This document shows, piece by piece, positions 35,347 to 45,985 of a stretch of 64,000 bases of DNA; the stretch's first letter is position 1, and each line of letters starts with the position of its first letter. The notes beneath the pieces are model-generated. The model was not told the DNA's origin and made no database searches. It saw only the letters and a list, made by a program, of their open reading frames with translations. Origin of the DNA: Bradyrhizobium sp. OK095. GTDB taxonomy: Bacteria; Pseudomonadota; Alphaproteobacteria; Rhizobiales; Xanthobacteraceae. The position numbers and the translations under genes are program-made. The stretch covers positions 1-64,000 of the forward strand of contig NZ_FOBX01000013.1 of NCBI RefSeq assembly GCF_900109945.1. The letters are read 5' to 3'.

Positions 35347-35400
35347 CATCGTTGGCCTCCCGTTCGTGAGGGAGGCCGGATCGCATCCGGAGTACGAGCC

Positions 35401-36204
35401 ATGCCTCTCTGGACATGTGAAACCTGCGGCGCGCAGTTTCCCGACCGCGGACTTCCACCTGAGTCTTGTCCGATCTGCGAGGATGAACGGCAGTTCGTGA
35501 ACTGGAAGGGACAGACCTTCCTTGCCCGCGAGGCGCTGGCGCAACGACACCGCGTCGTCTGGCGAGACGATCTCGGCATGGCCGGCATCGGGCTGGAGCC
35601 GAGTTTTGCCATCGGTCAGCGCGCGCTGCTGGTCCCGCTGGCGGAGGGCTGCGTGATGTGGGACTGCGTGCCGCTGGCGACGCCGGAGGCGATCGCCCAT
35701 GTGCACTCGCTCGGCGGGCTGAAGGCGATCGCGATCTCGCATCCGCATTACTATGGCGCGCTCGCCGACTGGAGCGAGGCATTCGGAGGTGTACCGGTCT
35801 ATCTGCACGCCGACGATCGCCAGTGGGTGACGCGGCAGCACGCTTCGATCGTGCACTGGACCGGCGATCATCATCGCATCTCCGATGACGTTCTGCTGTT
35901 GCGCACCGGCGGCCATTTCGCGGGCGCGACCATGCTGCACCATGTGTGCGGCGGGGGCGGCAAGGGCGCGCTGCTCACCGGCGACATCGCGCAGGTGACA
36001 ATGGATCGCCGCTTCGTCAGCTTCATGTACTCCTATCCGAACTACATGCCGCTCAATGCCGCCGCGGTGCGGCGGATCGCAGCCGCTGTCGAGCCGCTTG
36101 CGTTCGATCGCATCTACGGCGCGTGGTGGGGCCGCAACATCGCCTCAGGCGCCAAGGCCGCATTCGCGGCGTCGGTGGCGCGATACATCGCTGCGATCGC
36201 CTGA
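35401..36204 (+). CDS. MBL-fold protein with N-terminal zinc ribbon
   Basis: 267 residues. The N terminus is a rubredoxin-like C4 metal site (Cys6, Cys9, Cys23, Cys26) preceding a metallo-beta-lactamase-fold domain: AISHPHYYGALADWSEAF, VYLHADDR, LRTGGHFAGATMLHH, LLTGDIAQV. The usual HxHxDH motif is HPHYYG, so the Asp-His pair that holds the second metal is missing while TGGHF and GD remain. It may bind one metal or use a different centre. It is downstream of the MDR gene (54-nt gap) and plausibly in the same transcript. Function unknown. Confidence 0.8.
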   Translation: MPLWTCETCGAQFPDRGLPPESCPICEDERQFVNWKGQTFLAREALAQRHRVVWRDDLGMAGIGLEPSFAIGQRALLVPLAEGCVMWDCVPLATPEAIAHVHSLGGLKAIAISHPHYYGALADWSEAFGGVPVYLHADDRQWVTRQHASIVHWTGDHHRISDDVLLLRTGGHFAGATMLHHVCGGGGKGALLTGDIAQVTMDRRFVSFMYSYPNYMPLNAAAVRRIAAAVEPLAFDRIYGAWWGRNIASGAKAAFAASVARYIAAIA

Positions 36205-36239
36205 CGCGTTGTGGCCAGAATTCCCGTTGCCTCAATCAA

Positions 36240-36264
36240 ATAACTGTACTATAAGTACAGTTAT
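36240..36264. promoter_or_regulatory. Operator-like palindrome upstream of the MetX-like gene
   Basis: Perfect 10-bp inverted repeat ataactgtac / gtacagttat around the 5-nt spacer tataa, 98 nt before the start of the alpha/beta hydrolase gene. It is AT-rich in a GC-rich setting, includes a TATAA-like -10, and is a likely binding site for a dimeric regulator not encoded nearby. Confidence 0.65.
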
Positions 36265-36362
36265 CAGGCGCGACGCAACGATGCGTTTGCCGGTCCGGCA
36301 CGATCAATGCATCGTCGTTTCGGCGGGCGCGCTCTGCGGCCGCGCGAGCGGGAATTGGGTCC

Positions 36363-37379
36363 ATGACGGCGCAGCGCGACTACGAGATATTCGAGGCCGG
36401 GGACGTCACGCTTCAATCCGGTACCGTCTTCCCCGCTCTTAAGCTCGCTTACCAGACCTATGGCACGTTGAGCCCCGCCAAGGACAACGTCATCCTCTAT
36501 CCGACCTCGTTCAGCGCGCAGCATTTCGACACCGAATGGCTGATCGGACCCGACGGCGTGCTCGATCCCACGCGTTACTTCATCATCATCCCGAACCTGT
36601 TCGGCAACGGCCTGTCGTCCTCGCCGTCGAACACGGCCGGGCCGTTCCCGCAACTCACCTATCACGACGCCATTGCGGTCCAGCACCGCTTGCTTGCCGA
36701 GCGCTTCGGCATCACAAAACTTGCGCTGGTCTATGGCTGGTCGATGGGCGGCGTACAGGCCTATCACTGGGCGGCGTTGCATCCTGATATGGTCGAGCGG
36801 GTTGCGGTCGTCTGCGGCAGTGCCCGCTGCGCGCCTTACAATCATGTCTTCCTCGACAGCGTGAAGGCGGCGCTCACTGGCGATCCCGCGTTCCGCGACG
36901 GCCGCTTCGTCGAGAGACCGGTTGCCGGCTATCGCGCCATGGGGCGCGTCTATGCAGGCTGGGCGATGTCGCACGGCTTCTATCGCGACGAGCTCTGGCG
37001 CGAGGCTGGATTCACATCGCTCGAAGATTACCTCGTCCGTGCATGGGACGCCGCGTTTGCCCGCCGTGACGCCAACGATCTGCTGGCGCAGGTGGGCATC
37101 TGGCAGAACGGGGATATCAGCCGCTGCGCGACATTCGGCGGCGATGTTGATCGCGCACTCGGCGCGATCAAGGCGCATATGCTGCTGATGCCAGGCGCGA
37201 CCGATCGCTATTTCGATGTCCGCGACAATGAGGACGAACTCGGCAAGCTGATCAACGCCAAATCCGCTGTGCTGCACCCGATCCCGTCGCTGTATGGCCA
37301 TCGCGCCGGCAACCCCGTCAACAATCCGCGTGACCAGGCTTTCCTCAGGGCCGAGATCGCAGAACTCCTCAACAGGTAA
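36363..37379 (+). CDS. Alpha/beta hydrolase of the homoserine acetyltransferase (MetX-like) group
   Basis: 338 residues. Catalytic triad candidates are Ser in YGWSMGG (nucleophile elbow), Asp in PGATDRYFD and His in SLYGHRAGNP. The N-terminal LKLAYQTYGTLSPAKDNVILYPTSFSAQHFDTEW follows the MetX family, but the nucleophile context (GWSMGG rather than GGSMGG) fits the related hydrolase-like subgroup better than true homoserine O-acetyltransferase. So it may be an esterase or acyltransferase of unknown substrate. A desaturase gene starts 15 nt downstream and both are probably controlled by the palindrome at 36240. Confidence 0.83.
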   Translation: MTAQRDYEIFEAGDVTLQSGTVFPALKLAYQTYGTLSPAKDNVILYPTSFSAQHFDTEWLIGPDGVLDPTRYFIIIPNLFGNGLSSSPSNTAGPFPQLTYHDAIAVQHRLLAERFGITKLALVYGWSMGGVQAYHWAALHPDMVERVAVVCGSARCAPYNHVFLDSVKAALTGDPAFRDGRFVERPVAGYRAMGRVYAGWAMSHGFYRDELWREAGFTSLEDYLVRAWDAAFARRDANDLLAQVGIWQNGDISRCATFGGDVDRALGAIKAHMLLMPGATDRYFDVRDNEDELGKLINAKSAVLHPIPSLYGHRAGNPVNNPRDQAFLRAEIAELLNR

Positions 37380-37394
37380 GGCAGGCATCCGATC

Positions 37395-38351
37395 ATGACT
37401 GACGCGACCGTTTCAGAGTCCGGCCATCGCCTGAAGCCGCTGACACCGGCAATGCTGCGCGAATTGTCGGTCCGCTCCAATCTCCAGGGCGCCACGCGCA
37501 GCCTCTGCCATTACGGCGTGGTTGTGCTGGTCGGCGTGCTGATCTGGAAGGTTACCGCGACATACGGCGTCCTCTGGGCGCTGCCGCTGATGGTGGTACA
37601 GGGCTATTTCGTCGCCTTCCTGTTCGTGGCGTTGCACGAGACCGCGCACAAGACCGCGTTCAAGAGCCGTGGCCTCAATCTCGCGGTCGGCTATCTTTCG
37701 GCCTTCATCATCGGGCAGCCCTACGAATATTACTGCCTGTTCCACTGGGACCATCATCGCTACACCCAGGATCCCGAGAAGGACCCGGAGTTGATCGTCG
37801 GCGTGAAGCCGAAATCCGACACCCAGCTCGCGCTCGCCTATAGCGGCTTGCTCCAGGTTGCGGGCCGCCTCCGGCTGATGCTCGGCCATGCCGTCACCGG
37901 CAAGGTCACGGTGCCCTGGATCCCCGAGAGCAAGCGCGCAATTATCGTGACCGAAGCGCGCGTCTATGCCGCCCTCTATGTCCTGCTGCTCGCGCTCTCG
38001 CTGTGGTTCTCCTCTGCGCTGCTGCTCAGGGTCTGGATCGTCCCGTTGGTCATCGGGCAATTCTTCCTGCGGCCCTATCTCTTGGCCGAGCACACCGGCT
38101 GCGAGCGGACGCGCAGCGCCTTCCAGAACACCCGGACGACCTATACCGGTGCGATCGTCAAATGGTTCGCGTGGAACATGCCCTATCATGTCGAGCATCA
38201 CGCCTATCCCTCGATCCCGTTTCACGCGCTGCCGAAACTGAACGAGATCGTCGACGGCGAAATCGTCTATCGCGGCCGCGGCTATATCCGAACGACGCGC
38301 GAGACCTGGGCCTGGTTTCGCCGGCATCGGCAGGGCGACGAGCGACACTAA
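37395..38351 (+). CDS. Membrane fatty acid desaturase family protein
   Basis: 318 residues with about four membrane helices and the three histidine boxes of di-iron desaturases/hydroxylases: HETAHKTAF, HWDHHRYTQ and YHVEHHAYP. These hold the catalytic iron pair at the inner membrane. The protein would insert a double bond or hydroxyl in an acyl or other lipid chain. It is the second gene of a two-gene unit with the MetX-like hydrolase. The exact lipid is unknown. Confidence 0.9.
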   Translation: MTDATVSESGHRLKPLTPAMLRELSVRSNLQGATRSLCHYGVVVLVGVLIWKVTATYGVLWALPLMVVQGYFVAFLFVALHETAHKTAFKSRGLNLAVGYLSAFIIGQPYEYYCLFHWDHHRYTQDPEKDPELIVGVKPKSDTQLALAYSGLLQVAGRLRLMLGHAVTGKVTVPWIPESKRAIIVTEARVYAALYVLLLALSLWFSSALLLRVWIVPLVIGQFFLRPYLLAEHTGCERTRSAFQNTRTTYTGAIVKWFAWNMPYHVEHHAYPSIPFHALPKLNEIVDGEIVYRGRGYIRTTRETWAWFRRHRQGDERH

Positions 38352-38710
38352 GCTCGCCTGCACGCGATTGCAGCGGGTCTCCCGTGGCGTTCATCATTAT
38401 GCCAACGTCCCACTCGTCATCGACGCTGTCACCGGAAGACTACGGGGATTGCTCCGGCTTGTTGCGCGTTTCCGATACGAGTCTTCACGCCATGCTAAGC
38501 GCGAATTCCTGTCGTCGCGAGCACCCGGATACCTTGCCGGCGCAGCGCCCTCGCGGACTTAAAATATAGCGGCGATATCAGAGGCTTGTGGCCCCCTTTG
38601 TCGCGCGGAGAGTTTGGTTAGCGCGCCCCTGCATGATCGGGCGACTTTTAGTCGAAGCCTTTCACGACAAGTCTAACGTTCTCACCTAGCGTCTTCCGCG
38701 AGGAGACGAC
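38352..38710. other. Non-coding gap before the phosphorelay operon
   Basis: 359 bp without a supportable gene. Small open frames present have no ribosome site or family likeness. The promoter of the hybrid kinase operon should lie in the AT-richer part near 38560-38690. Confidence 0.5.
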
Positions 38711-40875
<2,165 letters not shown>

Positions 40876-40879
<4 letters not shown>

Positions 40880-41238
40880 AGGACGTCGAGACGTTTGACA
40901 AGGATGTCCTTCGGCAGCTGATTTCCGAGCTTGGCCCGGAGGACACCGCAGAAGTCCTGAGAGCGTTCCTGGACGACACCAACCGGAAAATCGCCGTGCT
41001 CGATACTGCATGTCCCGATCCCGTGCTGGTGCGGCAGGAAGCCCATTCGATCAAGAGTTCGGCGGGGACGTTCGGCTTTTTGACACTGTCGATGCTCGCC
41101 TCCGAAGTCGAGCAGTACGCCCTGTGCATGAGCCCCGAACAGTTGAAGAAAGCCACGTTGTCGCTGCGGAAGATCATTGAAGAGACTGTCGATTTCGCAA
41201 GGTCTGTTTTGCTTGCCGCAAATATGGAGATTGAATAA
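40876..41238 (+). CDS. Hpt domain phosphotransfer protein
   Basis: 120 residues, all helical, with phospho-accepting His57 in EAHSIKSSAGTFGF. It takes phosphate from the receiver of the hybrid kinase and gives it to a response regulator. Its start overlaps the kinase stop (ATGA) and its stop overlaps the start of the REC-EAL gene (TAATG), so the three are translationally coupled and very probably one relay. Confidence 0.93.
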
Positions 41239-42557
41239 TGCGAGGAATTTCCCGTCAGACCGAAAATTCACTGGGGCGGTTGCTGGTCGTTGACGACGAT
41301 CTCGTGCAACGAACCGTCGTCGGAAAGATCGGCGCCAAGATCGGGTACGATTGCCTGATCGTCCCGTCGCTGGAACTCGCCGAATCTGCCTTGGCAAGAG
41401 AAGCTTTCGACGTGATGACCCTCGATCTCTCGCTCGGCGAGCGCGACGGGATCGAACTGCTGCGGTTCGTCGCCGATCGCGGCCTTCGCGACATGTCGAT
41501 TGCGGTCATCAGCGGCTGTGATGGTCGCGTTCTGAAATCGACCAGGCGCGTGGCAGAGGCGTTGGGGCTCTCGATTATCGGCACTTTGAGCAAACCGCTC
41601 GATCTCGACGAGTTGAAGGATTTGCTGCAATCGCCGCGGCGTCAGCGGTCGTCTACGGTCGTCGGCGCGGCGAGCGTGGATGTCTCTCCGGAGCGCATTG
41701 CCGCCGGCATCAGGCAAGGCGAGTTTGTCGTCGAATTTCAGCCGAAAGTGGAGCTTGCGAGCGGGAGGGTTGTCGGAGTCGAGGCGCTTGCGCGCTGGCG
41801 CACGTCTGAACTCGGCATCGTTTCGCCTGCGACATTCATACCGGTCGCCGAGCAGTGCGGCTTGATGCCGGAACTCACCGATACATTACTCACCTCGGCG
41901 ATGTCGCAGGGACGCAAGCTGATCGATCGATATTCCGACTTCACGATTGCCGTGAACGTGTCCGGATCGCTGTTGTCCGACCTCGCATTGCCGGAACGAA
42001 TCGAGGAGGTCTTGCGCAAGGAGCAGGTGCCGGCACATTGCCTGATCGTCGAGATCACGGAAACGACCGCGATGGCTGACGTCGACCGTGCCACCGACGT
42101 TCTGGTGCGGCTCCGCCTCAAGAACATCGGGACCGCCATCGACGATTTCGGAACCGGCTATTCCTCGCTTGCCGCGCTCGTCAAGTTGCCGTTCAGCGAG
42201 CTCAAGATCGACGGTTCCTTCGTCAACGGCTGCGAAGACGATGAAGACATGATGAAGATCATCGAGGCCTCGGTTGGGCTGGGGCGCGCCTTCAACATGA
42301 AGGTCGTCGCCGAAGGCGTCGAGACCGCAGAGTCGCTGGCGGCTCTTCGACGCGCGGGATGCGACATAGGTCAGGGGTATTTCTTCAGCCCGTCGCTAAG
42401 GCTCGCGCGCGCGGAAAGCTGGATTTCGCGGCGTAATGAGTTCGTGGCCCAACGTGCGGCCTGGACGAGCCAGCAATTGCCGACGATGCCGGATCACGCG
42501 GCCTTCGCCGCGGACGGCGGCGATCGTCAACAGATCGGCCTCACCCAGGTTCGATGA
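41238..42557 (+). CDS. Response regulator with c-di-GMP phosphodiesterase (EAL) output
   Basis: 439 residues. The receiver domain (about 12-130) has the acidic pair VVDDD and phospho-Asp63 (TLDLSLGERDG). The EAL domain (about 155-400) keeps the catalytic set: Glu182 in GVEALARW, Asn in AVNVSGSLL, Glu in IVEITET, DDFGTGYSSL, Lys in LKIDGSF and Glu in VVAEGVET. It should therefore be an active c-di-GMP phosphodiesterase, switched by the upstream kinase and Hpt. The output would lower c-di-GMP and favour motility over attachment. Confidence 0.93.
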   Translation: MRGISRQTENSLGRLLVVDDDLVQRTVVGKIGAKIGYDCLIVPSLELAESALAREAFDVMTLDLSLGERDGIELLRFVADRGLRDMSIAVISGCDGRVLKSTRRVAEALGLSIIGTLSKPLDLDELKDLLQSPRRQRSSTVVGAASVDVSPERIAAGIRQGEFVVEFQPKVELASGRVVGVEALARWRTSELGIVSPATFIPVAEQCGLMPELTDTLLTSAMSQGRKLIDRYSDFTIAVNVSGSLLSDLALPERIEEVLRKEQVPAHCLIVEITETTAMADVDRATDVLVRLRLKNIGTAIDDFGTGYSSLAALVKLPFSELKIDGSFVNGCEDDEDMMKIIEASVGLGRAFNMKVVAEGVETAESLAALRRAGCDIGQGYFFSPSLRLARAESWISRRNEFVAQRAAWTSQQLPTMPDHAAFAADGGDRQQIGLTQVR

Positions 42558-42603
42558 TCTCGCCATGCTTGGCGACATTGCGGAAGCTGGACGAGCGAAA
42601 TGC

Positions 42604-42638
42604 CCAAAGCCCCGATCGCGCAGCGATCGGGGCTTTGG
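42604..42638. terminator. Bidirectional terminator hairpin
   Basis: Perfect 16-bp stem (42604-42619 with 42623-42638) and a 3-nt loop, between the stop of the REC-EAL gene and the stop of the convergent small secreted protein gene. The T-run is only three long on each side. Confidence 0.85.
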
Positions 42639-42653
42639 CGTGGATGCGAAGTA

Positions 42654-42884
42654 TCAGTAGATCCCGTAGGCGCAGACATTCACGACGCGGACGCGCATGC
42701 CGTGGCGGGTCTGGATGACGCGCTCCTGGTAGCAGTTGCTGGTGCCGGTGTTGACATAGACGCCGCCAAAGCCCCAGCCCGGACCCCAGTGATGGAAGCC
42801 GTGGGCCGAAGCGGCGGTGGGTGCGAGAGCGGCGGCACCGAGCGAACCGGCAGCGATCAGACCAAGGGCAAGCTTACGAAACAT
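42654..42884 (-). CDS. Small secreted protein, unknown function
   Basis: 76 residues from the ATG at 42884, which has TGGAGA at the right distance; an ATG two codons earlier is too close to it. Signal peptide to about residue 28 (ALGLIAAGSLGAAALAPTAASA). The mature part is ~48 residues, Gly/Trp/His-rich at its start (HGFHHWGPGWGFGG), with two Cys (NCY, NVCAYG) that could form a disulfide. Similar short periplasmic proteins are common in Bradyrhizobium. Monocistronic, with a terminator hairpin after it. Confidence 0.8.
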   Translation of the reverse strand: MFRKLALGLIAAGSLGAAALAPTAASAHGFHHWGPGWGFGGVYVNTGTSNCYQERVIQTRHGMRVRVVNVCAYGIY

Positions 42885-43022
42885 TTTCATTCTCCAGTGT
42901 GGCGCAACGGCCGTTGTTGTGTCCCTGCATCTCCGTCGGGTCGAAACGCGAATGCGTTCATGACGCGAGCCGGGAATCGTGTTTCAGGATTGTTTCGTGG
43001 GCCGCGGCGAGATGCGCCGTCG

Positions 43023-44006
43023 TCAGGCTTTCCGCGCCGCTGCGCGGTAGCGCGCAGCCATCGCCTGAATCATCTCCGTCATCTTCTCGCGAAGATCAGC
43101 CGGCTCCAGCACCTCGGCCTCGGAGCCGAGCCGCAGCAATTCGGCGACGGCATGCCATGAGGTCTTGCCGGTCGGCACTCTCGCGATGCGCCAGCCGTCT
43201 GCGTCGGTGGCTTCTTCGATCTGTGTGCGCGCCCTGACGTATGGCTGGCTCAGCGCGTCCAGCAATTTGACGCCGAGCGGCGATAGCCGGACGACCGCGA
43301 TATTGGGATGCATCTCGGCTTCGAGGCGGAGCGTTGCATCTCGCCAATAGGCGGCAAGATCGAAATCGGCGGGGCGATCGAAGCGGTCGTCGAGTGCGGT
43401 ACAGTCGAGCACGCGCGCGATACGATAGGTGCGCACGCTGCCGTCGACTTGTCCCGCGAGATACCAGCTGCCGCCCTTCAGCACGAGACCCAGCGGCGCC
43501 ACGCGGCGTTGCTTCTCGGCGCGCCAGCTCTGGTAGCGGATCTTGATCAATGTCCCGCGCAAAGCCGCCCCGGCAATGGCGCGCAGATGTTTTGGCTCTT
43601 CTGTCTCGCCGAACCAGCCCGGCGCGTCGAGGTGAAAGCGCTCCTGCATCCGTCCGGCGTCTTCGCGCAGGTTGGCGGGCAGCGCCGCCATCAGCTTGTT
43701 CTGCGCCGCGATCATCGCCGCATCCAGCCCGAGCGCCGCCGCAGGGCCCGGGAGCCCTGCGAGGAACAGCGCTTCCGCCTCGTTCTGCGACAGGCCGTTC
43801 AGCCGCACGCGATAGCCGTCGAGCAGGCGATAGCCGCCCTCCGCGCCGCGGTCGGCATAAACGGGGACGCCGGATGCCGCGAGCGCGTCGATGTCGCGAT
43901 AGATTGTGCGCACCGAGACCTCGCAGGCCTCCGCAAGCTCGGGCGCGGTGACCTGCCCTCTGGCCTGGAGGGTGGTGAGGATCGACATCATTCGGCTCGC
44001 GCGCAT
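43023..44006 (-). CDS. WYL-domain transcriptional regulator (YafY family)
   Basis: 327 residues. An N-terminal HTH of the DeoR/HTH_11 type (LTTLQARGQVTAPELAEACEVSVRTIYRDIDALAASGVPVYADRG) is followed by a WYL domain and a C-terminal WCX-like part. It represses or activates in response to an unknown ligand. It is divergent from a GST gene across a 13-bp perfect palindrome that overlaps both promoters, so it most likely controls that gene and itself. A second WYL regulator at 50759 has a similar arrangement. Confidence 0.9.
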   Translation of the reverse strand: MRASRMMSILTTLQARGQVTAPELAEACEVSVRTIYRDIDALAASGVPVYADRGAEGGYRLLDGYRVRLNGLSQNEAEALFLAGLPGPAAALGLDAAMIAAQNKLMAALPANLREDAGRMQERFHLDAPGWFGETEEPKHLRAIAGAALRGTLIKIRYQSWRAEKQRRVAPLGLVLKGGSWYLAGQVDGSVRTYRIARVLDCTALDDRFDRPADFDLAAYWRDATLRLEAEMHPNIAVVRLSPLGVKLLDALSQPYVRARTQIEEATDADGWRIARVPTGKTSWHAVAELLRLGSEAEVLEPADLREKMTEMIQAMAARYRAAARKA

Positions 44007-44016
44007 GCTCTCTTAA

Positions 44017-44047
44017 ACCATACCTGACACAGGATGTCAGGTATGGT
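44017..44047. promoter_or_regulatory. Operator palindrome of WYL regulator 1
   Basis: Perfect 13-bp arms (44017-44029 ACCATACCTGACA and 44035-44047 TGTCAGGTATGGT) around CAGGA. It lies immediately upstream of the regulator start and 44 nt upstream of the GST start. The core CTGACA...GGATGT resembles the site at 51501. Confidence 0.85.
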
Positions 44048-44090
44048 CCGCTACAAGCACAATCGCCAGCCGGCCAGATGGAGATTTGCC

Positions 44091-44735
44091 ATGACCGATT
44101 CCCACCGCGTCACCCTGTATTATTCGCCGCAAAGCCGCGCCACCGGCACGCGGGTGCTGCTGGAGGAGCTCGGCGCTCCCTACGATCTCCATGTCCTCAA
44201 CATGAAGGCCGGCGAGCAGCGCCAGCCGGCTTTTCTCGCCATCAATCCGCTCGGCAAGGTGCCGGCGATCCGCCACGGCGAAGCGCTGGTGACCGAGCAG
44301 GTCGCGATCACCATCTATCTCGCCGATCTCTTCCCGCAGGCAGGGCTGACGCCCGCGCTGAACGATCCGTTGCGCGGCCCCTATCTGCGCTGGATCGCCT
44401 ATTACGGGGCGTCCTTCGAGCCGGCGCTGATCGACAAGTTCATGCAGCGCGAGCCGGCGCCGATCATGCAGTCGCCCTATGCCGACTACGACACCATGCT
44501 CGGCGCGCTGGAGACGCAATTGTCGAGGGGACCGTATCTGCTCGGCGAGCGCATGACGGCCGCCGACGTGCTGTGGGGTGTCGCGTTCAGCTGGACCATG
44601 ATGTTCGGCATCGTGCCGAAGAAGGACGTTTTTGTTCGCTATGCCGAGCGCATGACCTCGCGGCCGGCGTTCCAGCGGATCAATGCGGCGGATGAGGAGA
44701 TGGCGGCGCAGCATGCCGCGGCGGCTGGCGGGTGA
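44091..44735 (+). CDS. Glutathione S-transferase family protein
   Basis: 214 residues from the ATG at 44091 (GGAG 9 nt upstream). N-terminal thioredoxin-like domain TLYYSPQSRATGTRVLLEELGAPYDLHVLN with the cis-Pro context GKVPAIRHG and the EQVAITIYLAD motif that holds glutathione. All-helical C-terminal domain with YLLGERMTAADVLWG. The Ser of YSPQSRA is the likely thiol-activating residue. It detoxifies electrophiles with glutathione, or is a lyase-like relative. Probably controlled by the divergent WYL regulator. The DUF6157 gene follows at 17 nt. Confidence 0.92.
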   Translation: MTDSHRVTLYYSPQSRATGTRVLLEELGAPYDLHVLNMKAGEQRQPAFLAINPLGKVPAIRHGEALVTEQVAITIYLADLFPQAGLTPALNDPLRGPYLRWIAYYGASFEPALIDKFMQREPAPIMQSPYADYDTMLGALETQLSRGPYLLGERMTAADVLWGVAFSWTMMFGIVPKKDVFVRYAERMTSRPAFQRINAADEEMAAQHAAAAGG

Positions 44736-44752
44736 ATGATCCGGGGTTGCAG

Positions 44753-45187
44753 ATGACGAAGCCGATGCACACGACCAACTGCTTCAACACTTTCATCCGG
44801 GTTGCTGAAGACTGTCCTGCGCGTACTGGCGAGGAGCCGCCGCTCCGCGGGGGAAAGCCGACGGTGGCGTGCCTGCAATACGGGATGATCGCCAAGGCGC
44901 CCTATGAATATACGTCCGACGACGTGATCTTCGCGACGTCTGCGCCGGGACGCGAGCTCGATGTGAAGGCGACGAAAACGGAGAAGCATGCGGCCCGTGA
45001 AGCGTTCTTCTCCCGGGGGCAGGCCTGCATGAGGGCGTCGAGCCTGGGCAAGCGCTTCGGCTGGGGCGTTCATGCCGACAATGAGGGCCGGATCGCGATC
45101 TACGCCATCGACAGCAAACGCTATCAGGCGCTCCTCCGCGATTCCAAGCTCACGCAGGTGCGCGCGATGCGGTCGAAGCGGGCGTGA
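44753..45187 (+). CDS. DUF6157 family protein
   Basis: 144 residues from the ATG at 44753. Family similarity begins at MHTTNCFNTFIRVAEDCPA, so the in-frame ATG at 44765 is also possible. The rest contains PTVACLQYGMI...PYEYTSDDVIF and ends with FGWGVHADNEGRIAIYAIDSKRYQALL, the characteristic end of this uncharacterised cytoplasmic family. It follows the GST gene and probably shares its transcript. Its stop codon abuts that of the convergent enoyl-CoA hydratase gene with no base between. Confidence 0.85.
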   Translation: MTKPMHTTNCFNTFIRVAEDCPARTGEEPPLRGGKPTVACLQYGMIAKAPYEYTSDDVIFATSAPGRELDVKATKTEKHAAREAFFSRGQACMRASSLGKRFGWGVHADNEGRIAIYAIDSKRYQALLRDSKLTQVRAMRSKRA

Positions 45188-45973
45188 TCAGAATTTCGGC
45201 GCTCGCTTCTCCGCAAAGGCCTTGATGCCTTCCTTGATCTCGTCGCCGCGCATGCTGTCGCGGTGGCGCTGGTCGGCGGCGGGTTCGTCCAATTCGCCGC
45301 GGGCGAATTCATTGATGGCGCGCTTCATGCCGCGCATCGCCTGCGGCGCGTTGCCGGCGAGAATGCCGGCAAGCTTGTCGACCTCTTCATCCAAAAATTC
45401 CACCGGCACCATGGCGGTGAGATAGCCGATCCGCAGCATCTCCGGCGCGCTGATCTTTTGCGCAGTCAAAAACAGTTTTTTCGCATTGTCGAGGCCGAGC
45501 CGCGTCACGTAGCGTTTGATGCCGCCCCTGTAATAATGCAGCCCGAGCCGCGCCGCCGGCATGAACATCTCGGCGGTGTCGACGCCGATGCGGAAATCGC
45601 AGGCGAGCGCGAGGTCGGTCGAGCCGCCATAGACGCCGCCGTTGAGACGGCAGATCGTCGGCACGCCCAGATCCTCCAGCCGGTTGACGACCATTTCGAA
45701 GGCGGAGCCCGCACTCTGCTGCTCGTTCGCGCTCACCGCGCGTTCTGCCACCGAGTTGAGGTCGTAGCCTGCGGAGAACGCGCGTCCGGTGCCGGTCAGC
45801 ACCATCACGCGGATGGTGGGATCAGCCTCGATCCGGTCGAACAGTTTTACAAGTTCGCCGAGATCCTCGGCCTGGAGCCGGTTGAGATGTTTTGGACGGT
45901 TGAGGCGGACGGTGGCGCGTGCGCCATTGATTTCGAGCACGGGGCCGGAAGCCGCGTCGGTGATGTCCGACAT
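45188..45973 (-). CDS. Enoyl-CoA hydratase/isomerase (crotonase) family protein
   Basis: 261 residues from the ATG at 45973, which has GGAGACA upstream. Crotonase fold with the oxyanion-hole regions GRAFSAGYDLNS and LNGGVYGGSTDLALACDFRI. The usual catalytic Glu of GGGxE is replaced here (GGSTDLAL), with Asp nearby, and LGLHYYRGG stands where hydratases have the second Glu. So the reaction may be isomerisation, hydrolysis or another crotonase chemistry. The gene for a K+ channel lies 12 nt upstream on the same strand. Confidence 0.88.
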   Translation of the reverse strand: MSDITDAASGPVLEINGARATVRLNRPKHLNRLQAEDLGELVKLFDRIEADPTIRVMVLTGTGRAFSAGYDLNSVAERAVSANEQQSAGSAFEMVVNRLEDLGVPTICRLNGGVYGGSTDLALACDFRIGVDTAEMFMPAARLGLHYYRGGIKRYVTRLGLDNAKKLFLTAQKISAPEMLRIGYLTAMVPVEFLDEEVDKLAGILAGNAPQAMRGMKRAINEFARGELDEPAADQRHRDSMRGDEIKEGIKAFAEKRAPKF

Positions 45974-45985
45974 TCTTGTCTCCAT

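Noticed and set aside
42604..42638. Large hairpin considered as a small RNA or replication site
   Set aside because: It lies exactly between two convergent stop codons, which is explained by a shared terminator.
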